From an uncultured Bacteroidales bacterium (GTDB lineage: Bacteria; Bacteroidota; Bacteroidia; Bacteroidales; UBA932), in NCBI GenBank assembly GCA_905233345.1, contig CAJODQ010000024.1, forward strand, positions 1-57,079: DNA of 57,079 nt, given 5' to 3'. The position numbers and the translations under genes are program-made. The notes beneath the pieces were generated by a model, which was given only the letters and a program-made list of their open reading frames with translations, searched no databases and had not been told where the DNA came from. Below are positions 52,794-57,079 of the stretch, in pieces (position 1 is the first letter of the stretch; every line of letters begins with the position of its first letter).

Positions 52794-54132
52794 GTATAGC
52801 ATCCTCTGTTTCATTCTGATCGGCCTTCTCTGGTCCATCGCAACCGACTCTTTTGCCGACGGAGATGATGTCGTTGTAATCAAGAAAATGACGACTCCGT
52901 CCATCGTGATCGGCCATTCCGTTAAAACGGTAGGGAGCAAATTCAAGATGAACGAAGTCATCGAATGGGAAAGCGACGATCAGGCGATGTACGTACAGAT
53001 TGAGAGCACAAAGGAATATCTGGTCCTGACCAAGGAGGCGTTTGAAAGCAAATCCGCCAGAACGCTTGATAATTATATCCTGACCTGCAAGGCATCGACG
53101 CGTTCGGTTGCCAACAATAATAAAAAAGAAGGCAGGAACAAGGAATTGTATGGCGGGCAGAAGCGTATAGCCCTTGTCATAGGCAATTCCAACTATCAGT
53201 ATGCGGATCCGATCAAGAATCCCATTTATGACGCCCTGGCCGTTACTTCCCAGTTGGTTGAATGCGGGTTTGACACATATCCTTATTTTGATTGCATCGC
53301 CAATGAGATGAACGGCGCAATTGCCCGCTTCATCGAAGATGCGAAAACCTACGATGTTGCCTTGTTATACTACGCGGGACACGGGTTGGTTCGGGGTAAG
53401 AACAGTTATTATGTTCCGGTTAATGTAAATTTAGGCGATCCCTCGGAATTGTCCAGCTGCATTGATGGTGCTGAACTGTTGGGGCAATTGCAGTCCAACG
53501 AGCGGATGACACTTGTCGTATTGGATGCCTGCAGAACCATGTTCGGTAATCAAGAGAGAAAAAAGGAAGATGAATTGAAGGTTCAGATGGAAGCGCCGCA
53601 CAATATGGCAGTCGTATTCTCGACGATGGACGGTGCCTTTGCACTGGACGGAGATCATGATATGAGTCCTTTTGCCGAAGGCTTTGTCGCATTTATGGAG
53701 AAGCCGGGGATCTCATTCGCCGACTGCTCAACAGACATTAACACATATCTTTTCAAAACGGCCGGTCGTCTCCAGACCGCAACGCAAAGCACTTCGTTGG
53801 CTATGAAGTTTTATTTCCAGCCCAATGAAGCAAATGGTCAGCGTATCGCGGAGCCGTCTGGCAAGAAAAAGATAAATACTCCCTATGTCCGCCCTGAAAG
53901 GCAGTATGAGATGGGAATGAATTTTTACGAGGAAAAAGATTACGCGAAGGCCTTTGAATATTTGAAGCCGTTGGCCGAGAGTGGTTATCAAGGTGCATAT
54001 TTCCCCGTTGCCGACATGTACCACCGTGGGTTGGGCGTCAAGAAAGACAGGAATGAGGCGGAGAAATGGTACAAGAAAGCAGCCGAAGCTGGCGATGCAA
54101 AGGCTAAACGTATTTTATACGACAAATTTTAA
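52783..54132 (+). CDS. exported caspase-family (C14) protease with Sel1 repeats
   Basis: 449 residues. Signal peptide MKNKYSILCFILIGLLWSIA, mature from about residue 26. Residues about 28-125 are a separate unrecognised domain. The caspase p20-like domain covers about 127-345: KRIALVIGNSNYQYADPIKNPIYDALAV, catalytic His200 in LLYYAGHG and Cys250 in VVLDACR, then SPFAEGFVAFMEKPGI. The dyad is intact. Sel1-type repeats follow (YEMGMNFYEEKDYAKAFEYLKPLAESG, ADMYHRGLGVKKDRNEAEKWYKKAAEAG), usually protein-binding. Export puts the enzyme in the periplasm next to the CHASE2-like sensor, unlike the cytosolic caspases of known defence systems. Six bases before the first small paralogue. Confidence 0.88.
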   Translation: MKNKYSILCFILIGLLWSIATDSFADGDDVVVIKKMTTPSIVIGHSVKTVGSKFKMNEVIEWESDDQAMYVQIESTKEYLVLTKEAFESKSARTLDNYILTCKASTRSVANNNKKEGRNKELYGGQKRIALVIGNSNYQYADPIKNPIYDALAVTSQLVECGFDTYPYFDCIANEMNGAIARFIEDAKTYDVALLYYAGHGLVRGKNSYYVPVNVNLGDPSELSSCIDGAELLGQLQSNERMTLVVLDACRTMFGNQERKKEDELKVQMEAPHNMAVVFSTMDGAFALDGDHDMSPFAEGFVAFMEKPGISFADCSTDINTYLFKTAGRLQTATQSTSLAMKFYFQPNEANGQRIAEPSGKKKINTPYVRPERQYEMGMNFYEEKDYAKAFEYLKPLAESGYQGAYFPVADMYHRGLGVKKDRNEAEKWYKKAAEAGDAKAKRILYDKF

Positions 54133-54138
54133 CAAATT

Positions 54139-54618
54139 ATGAAGTACTTTTATTTAACCTCCGTCATCCTGCTGTTTTCGCTGGCCCCTTCTTTCGCACA
54201 GGTCACGGTCAGTACGGAGTCTATGGAACTGGATGTCGTCGCTAAAAGGGCTGTGGCCAAGGGTAACAGCGTTTTTATCGACTTGGTCATTACCTGCAAC
54301 GCTGATTGGGATCAGGTCGGCATCGGCCGATGTGAAGTTTACGATGATGAGGGAAATTACTATAGCCTGTGGGATGCTTACGGGAACGGGGGATTTCGTA
54401 TCGATATCCTGGAAAACGGTGAGCGGATTCCCAATCCCAGCGGGGCATGTCCCATCAAAATCGCGAAGGGTATTCCCCGGAAAGTCAGGATTTTGGTCAA
54501 AGCGGTGGACGAGTATGCCACTGAGTTCAAACTGATCAAAATCCAATGGCGGGGTAACATGGTTTTTCGTCACGACATCAACACAACCATCAAAGACCTT
54601 CCCATCACAAAAGAGTAA
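54139..54618 (+). CDS. small exported protein, paralogue 1 of 3
   Basis: 159 residues; signal MKYFYLTSVILLFSLAPSFAQ cleaved after FAQ. Mature part is a single beta-rich domain with KRAVAKGNSVFIDLVITC, VYDDEGNYYSL, IPRKVRILVKAVDEYATEF and TTIKDLPITKE. The same blocks recur in the next two genes. The layout (DDEG then a PRKVRI strand) is reminiscent of Ig-like DUF4352-type domains, but I do not recognise the family. Presumably a partner, ligand or substrate of the caspase; inferred only from operon position. Confidence 0.7.
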   Translation: MKYFYLTSVILLFSLAPSFAQVTVSTESMELDVVAKRAVAKGNSVFIDLVITCNADWDQVGIGRCEVYDDEGNYYSLWDAYGNGGFRIDILENGERIPNPSGACPIKIAKGIPRKVRILVKAVDEYATEFKLIKIQWRGNMVFRHDINTTIKDLPITKE

Positions 54619-54638
54619 TAATCAAATAGCAATATGTG

Positions 54639-55097
54639 ATGAAACGAATCGTTATTATTCTCGCTATCATAATTGGATCTATCTCGGCTGCTTACGCCCA
54701 GAGTTCTATTTCAACCAGTCATCTCTCTTTCGATGTTAGTGTGAAGAGATGTATAGCAAAAGGACAAGATGTGTATATTGATATGATTTTAACTGTCAAT
54801 AACAATTGGAAGTTTTTAACAATAACGCGGGATGGTTTTCGGTTACGTTCAGCTATTTTTGATGATGAGGGGAATCATTATGGGAATCAAAATTTATGGT
54901 TCGAGGTTGATGGAAAAATTAACTTCGATGCATTCGTCGAAATAGTTAGAGACGTTCCAAGAAAAGTTAGGGTAATTATAAAAAATGTTGATGAATACGC
55001 AACGGAACTATCATCTATCGAGTTGGTTTATGTCGGTCCTACATCTGAATATGTCGGGTTGATTACAATAAAAAAACTCCCTATTACACGAAATTAA
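54639..55097 (+). CDS. small exported protein, paralogue 2 of 3
   Basis: 152 residues from ATG 54639 (a GTG at 54636 is also in frame). Signal MKRIVIILAIIIGSISAAYAQ. Shared blocks: KRCIAKGQDVYIDMILTV, IFDDEGNHYGN, DVPRKVRVIIKNVDEYATELSSIEL, ITIKKLPITRN. Base composition is strikingly AT-rich compared with paralogue 1 and with the secA side. Gap of 20 bases from the first copy. Confidence 0.7.
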   Translation: MKRIVIILAIIIGSISAAYAQSSISTSHLSFDVSVKRCIAKGQDVYIDMILTVNNNWKFLTITRDGFRLRSAIFDDEGNHYGNQNLWFEVDGKINFDAFVEIVRDVPRKVRVIIKNVDEYATELSSIELVYVGPTSEYVGLITIKKLPITRN

Positions 55098-55116
55098 CGG
55101 CAAATCAAATCTGATT

Positions 55117-55602
55117 ATGAAGCGGTTCCTTTTATTGTTCGCATTATTATTTCCTTCACTCACGCTTTCAGCACAAGTGAAAGTCAATTCCGGCTCGCCC
55201 GATGTTGAAGTTGAGGTGAAAAGAGCCGTTGAAAAAGCTGGTGACGTCTATGTCGACTTGATCTTTACGACGAGCACGGGCTCATTGTCATACATCGAAA
55301 TCAACACGCAAAACGCGCAATCGACAACACCGGGATGCCGCTTTTTTGATGATGAAGGAACGATGTATCAAAGCGGGGAGGAGTCCACGATGCTCTTTGA
55401 AGTTGATGGAAATCGAACACATTGGTTCCCGCGACTTCAATTGGAAAAAGACGTCCCACGAAAAATGCGCATTGTCATAAAAAACGTAGACGAGTACGCC
55501 ACGGCATTTCAATCTGTCCGTATTCCTTATCTTTTATACTATGGCCGTTATCGAAAGGCGGATGCAGAGATAACGATCAAAAATTTGCCTATCTCCAGAT
55601 AG
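55117..55602 (+). CDS. small exported protein, paralogue 3 of 3
   Basis: 161 residues; signal MKRFLLLFALLFPSLTLSAQ. Shared blocks: KRAVEKAGDVYVDLIFTT, CRFFDDEGTMYQSG, DVPRKMRIVIKNVDEYATAFQSVRI, ITIKNLPISR. The segment between the DDEG and PRK blocks is the most variable across the three. Last gene of the cassette; it ends 24 bases from the stop of the converging TPR-like gene. Confidence 0.7.
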   Translation: MKRFLLLFALLFPSLTLSAQVKVNSGSPDVEVEVKRAVEKAGDVYVDLIFTTSTGSLSYIEINTQNAQSTTPGCRFFDDEGTMYQSGEESTMLFEVDGNRTHWFPRLQLEKDVPRKMRIVIKNVDEYATAFQSVRIPYLLYYGRYRKADAEITIKNLPISR

Positions 55603-55626
55603 GCTTCGATACAAAACAGTCGGCCG

Positions 55627-56709
55627 TTATTCCACCAGATCCAGAAATTCCAGTGCCTTGCGCTCGTTTCCGAGCGCCCGGTACTGCTGCGCGATGTCGT
55701 AGCAGATGCCACTGAGGTAAAGCTCTTCGTTGAAAGGGGTTCCCTGGCAGCTTTCATAGACATTCAGGAGTAGTTCCAGCGCCATCCGATGGTCGTCCAA
55801 CTGGTCGTAGCAGTGGGCGGCCAGTTGCAGGTCGTCCACCAAATCCGAACACATACCCCGGAGGGACCGGGTGATGTCGGCCGAATCCAGATAGTGCCAG
55901 GCTGCGGAGCTCCACTGTTCGAGATCATAATAGTATTCTCCGGCCTTTCTATGGGCTTCTCCCACTGCGATATGCCGGGGGCCGTATACCTGGGTAGCCA
56001 GGTCGATATCCAGCAAGATGTATTTCTCCGCCGCTTCGATGAAATCATCCCCAAACTGCCAATGATTGATCAATAAGCCGGCATAGCCGCGCACCAGCCT
56101 TTCATAACAGGACAAATCGCAATCATGCGTCTGGGCGTAGGCTACGGCTTCTTCATAGAGCGCTACGGCCTTTTCCAGCTGCGTGTCGTAATCGCCGGAG
56201 CCTTCTTCCAAAGTCTCCTCTGCCTGCTTTGTAAGTTTTTCGATGTGCCACACCGCCTCGTCATGGGGCCGATGATACTCCGGCAGGCAGTGCAGATACA
56301 CCGGCTTGTCCGTACTGCGCGGAGGGTATCCCAACCGCACCACATACGCCCGGAGGGTCGCCCGCTCTTCCTCCGTCAACCCGCTGATTCCATTCAGCCA
56401 TTCTTCCGGAAATTGCACCAGGTCGATCAGCACCTCTACCTGATTATAGCTCAGCCACTTGATCAGCGATTCCGGCAAATCCATATCCTGCCGCTTTGTC
56501 GCCAGGACCGGTTCACGCACAAGGGCTTCCTTCAGTGCAACGGAGCAGAGGAAGGTCTCCCATTTCAGTCGTTCATTTTCCTTTTGTGCCTCCTGGTACC
56601 GTGCACGAAGCTCTTCTTCCGGGTGTTTGGAAAGAAGCAATTCCACCTGCTCGGCAAGCCAGGGATTGGGCCCCCTGCGGGGTCTCTGAAGGGGTGTGTT
56701 GTCGCTCAT
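55627..56709 (-). CDS. TPR-like helical repeat protein, function unknown
   Basis: 360 residues from the ATG complementary to 56707-56709 (overlapping the upstream stop by ATGA; a longer frame to 56865 is read over the neighbour). No signal peptide. N-terminal part (1-110) has a helix with NPWLAEQVELLLSKHPEEELRARYQEAQ; from about 170 on, helical pairs resemble TPRs: TQLEKAVALYEEAVAYAQ, GEAHRKAGEYYYDLEQWSSAAWHYLDSA, DLQLAAHCYDQLDDHRMALELLLNVYESC, GICYDIAQQYRALGNERKALEFLDLVE. Likely a protein-interaction scaffold. Family not recognised. Confidence 0.7.
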   Translation of the reverse strand: MSDNTPLQRPRRGPNPWLAEQVELLLSKHPEEELRARYQEAQKENERLKWETFLCSVALKEALVREPVLATKRQDMDLPESLIKWLSYNQVEVLIDLVQFPEEWLNGISGLTEEERATLRAYVVRLGYPPRSTDKPVYLHCLPEYHRPHDEAVWHIEKLTKQAEETLEEGSGDYDTQLEKAVALYEEAVAYAQTHDCDLSCYERLVRGYAGLLINHWQFGDDFIEAAEKYILLDIDLATQVYGPRHIAVGEAHRKAGEYYYDLEQWSSAAWHYLDSADITRSLRGMCSDLVDDLQLAAHCYDQLDDHRMALELLLNVYESCQGTPFNEELYLSGICYDIAQQYRALGNERKALEFLDLVE

Positions 56710-57079
56710 AGTTTTTTGAAAAGCCAGTGCACCATGCCGCCGCGGATGTGCTGAAGCATCTTCGTGCGGTGGTTGTAGAGATAAATGGGGCGGATGCGCC
56801 AAGGCTGGTTGTACAGATTCTGCCAATCGAAGAGGCAGTACTCCCAGTAAGCGCCGTTCCACCATTCGCAGGTCGTGTAGTGGTTCTCCTCGGCAAAGCG
56901 GTTGATCAGGGAGTGCCGCCCGCTGCCTCCGGTTGCGTGGTACACATATGAAGGTGCCAGTGCCAGGTTGATGATCCTTCCGGGGGTCACGCGGCAGACG
57001 ATGGTCACGGGATTGTCGTCATCCAGCTTGCGGTATTGCGCATAATCGTCGGCAATCGTGCGCCGGGGCGCAAAATACA
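56706..57079 (-). CDS. unknown protein, C-terminal 123 residues (runs off right edge)
   Basis: Frame is open from the window edge to the stop at 56706 (an internal GTG at 57008 is not needed as a start). The visible part begins YFAPRRTIADDYAQYRKLDD and includes VTIVCRVTPGRIINLALAPSYVYHATGG, FAEENHYTTCEWWNGAYWEYCLFDW and RPIYLYNHRTKMLQHIRGG. Rich in Trp, Tyr and His; no recognisable motif. Translationally coupled to the TPR-like gene (ATGA). Confidence 0.6.
   Translation of the reverse strand, partial: YFAPRRTIADDYAQYRKLDDDNPVTIVCRVTPGRIINLALAPSYVYHATGGSGRHSLINRFAEENHYTTCEWWNGAYWEYCLFDWQNLYNQPWRIRPIYLYNHRTKMLQHIRGGMVHWLFKKL

Overview
The window reads as a chromosomal segment of a Bacteroidales bacterium. 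The evidence is the many promoters with the Bacteroidetes -7 box TAnnTTTG, lipoprotein signal peptides, a fimbrillin-like/M64 lipoprotein, a Bacteroidetes-size SecA, a long-form urocanase, the zapA / 6S RNA / rny arrangement, and GH89 and GH29 glycosidases. The GC-rich codon use together with a cysteate synthase-like gene (a sulfonolipid precursor enzyme) would suit a gut or rumen Rikenellaceae-like lineage (Alistipes/RC9 type). That placement is inference, as no rRNA is present. I see no tRNA, rRNA, CRISPR array, integrase or transposase.

Layout. 0-1.4 kb: the left edge of a TldD/PmbA metalloprotease, then a suspicious junction near 0.9 kb where two 5'-truncated genes meet head to head (an unknown C-terminus and a folC C-terminus). 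1.4-6.0 kb (minus): cysteate synthase-like enzyme, a GH89 alpha-N-acetylglucosaminidase lipoprotein split by one base, and an Fe-S aldo/keto reductase. 6.1-9.9 kb: an AT-richer island with a 59-residue protein, a fimbrillin-like/M64 peptidase lipoprotein and a PDDEXK (DUF1016) nuclease. 9.9-11.4 kb: a tail-anchored protein, a small lipoprotein and an intergenic block full of inverted repeats. 11.4-18.2 kb (minus): an ABC1/UbiB-type kinase with a charged insertion, preceded by a five-gene heterodisulfide-reductase-like redox module (HdrC-B-A-like, a small Fe-S protein and a membrane HdrE/D-like fusion).

18.3-27.5 kb (plus): PLP C-S lyase/aminotransferase, dicarboxylate/amino-acid symporter and omega-amidase in one operon; a 5'-nucleotidase; a coiled-coil protein, ZapA, 6S RNA and RNase Y; DUF3467; an acyl-CoA ligase. 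27.5-28.0 kb: a second hairpin-dense intergenic block. 28-36 kb (minus): a histidine-utilisation operon (ftcD-hutU-hutH-hutI) ending in a small lipoprotein and an arylsulfotransferase-fold lipoprotein, divergent from deoD. 36.9-46 kb: M28 peptidase, ketopantoate reductase-like protein, GH29 fucosidase, Na/Pi cotransporter, a 55-residue two-cluster ferredoxin and a large M16 peptidase. 46-51.5 kb (plus): DUF1573 protein, MeaB and SecA.

51.6-55.6 kb is the most interesting part: a compact operon of a CHASE2-like membrane sensor, an exported caspase-like protease with Sel1 repeats, and three tandem divergent paralogues of a small exported protein I do not recognise. A convergent two-gene operon (TPR-like protein plus an unknown protein cut by the window edge) closes the window. 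The cassette looks like an envelope-located sensing/protease system, and I know of no description of the complete set.
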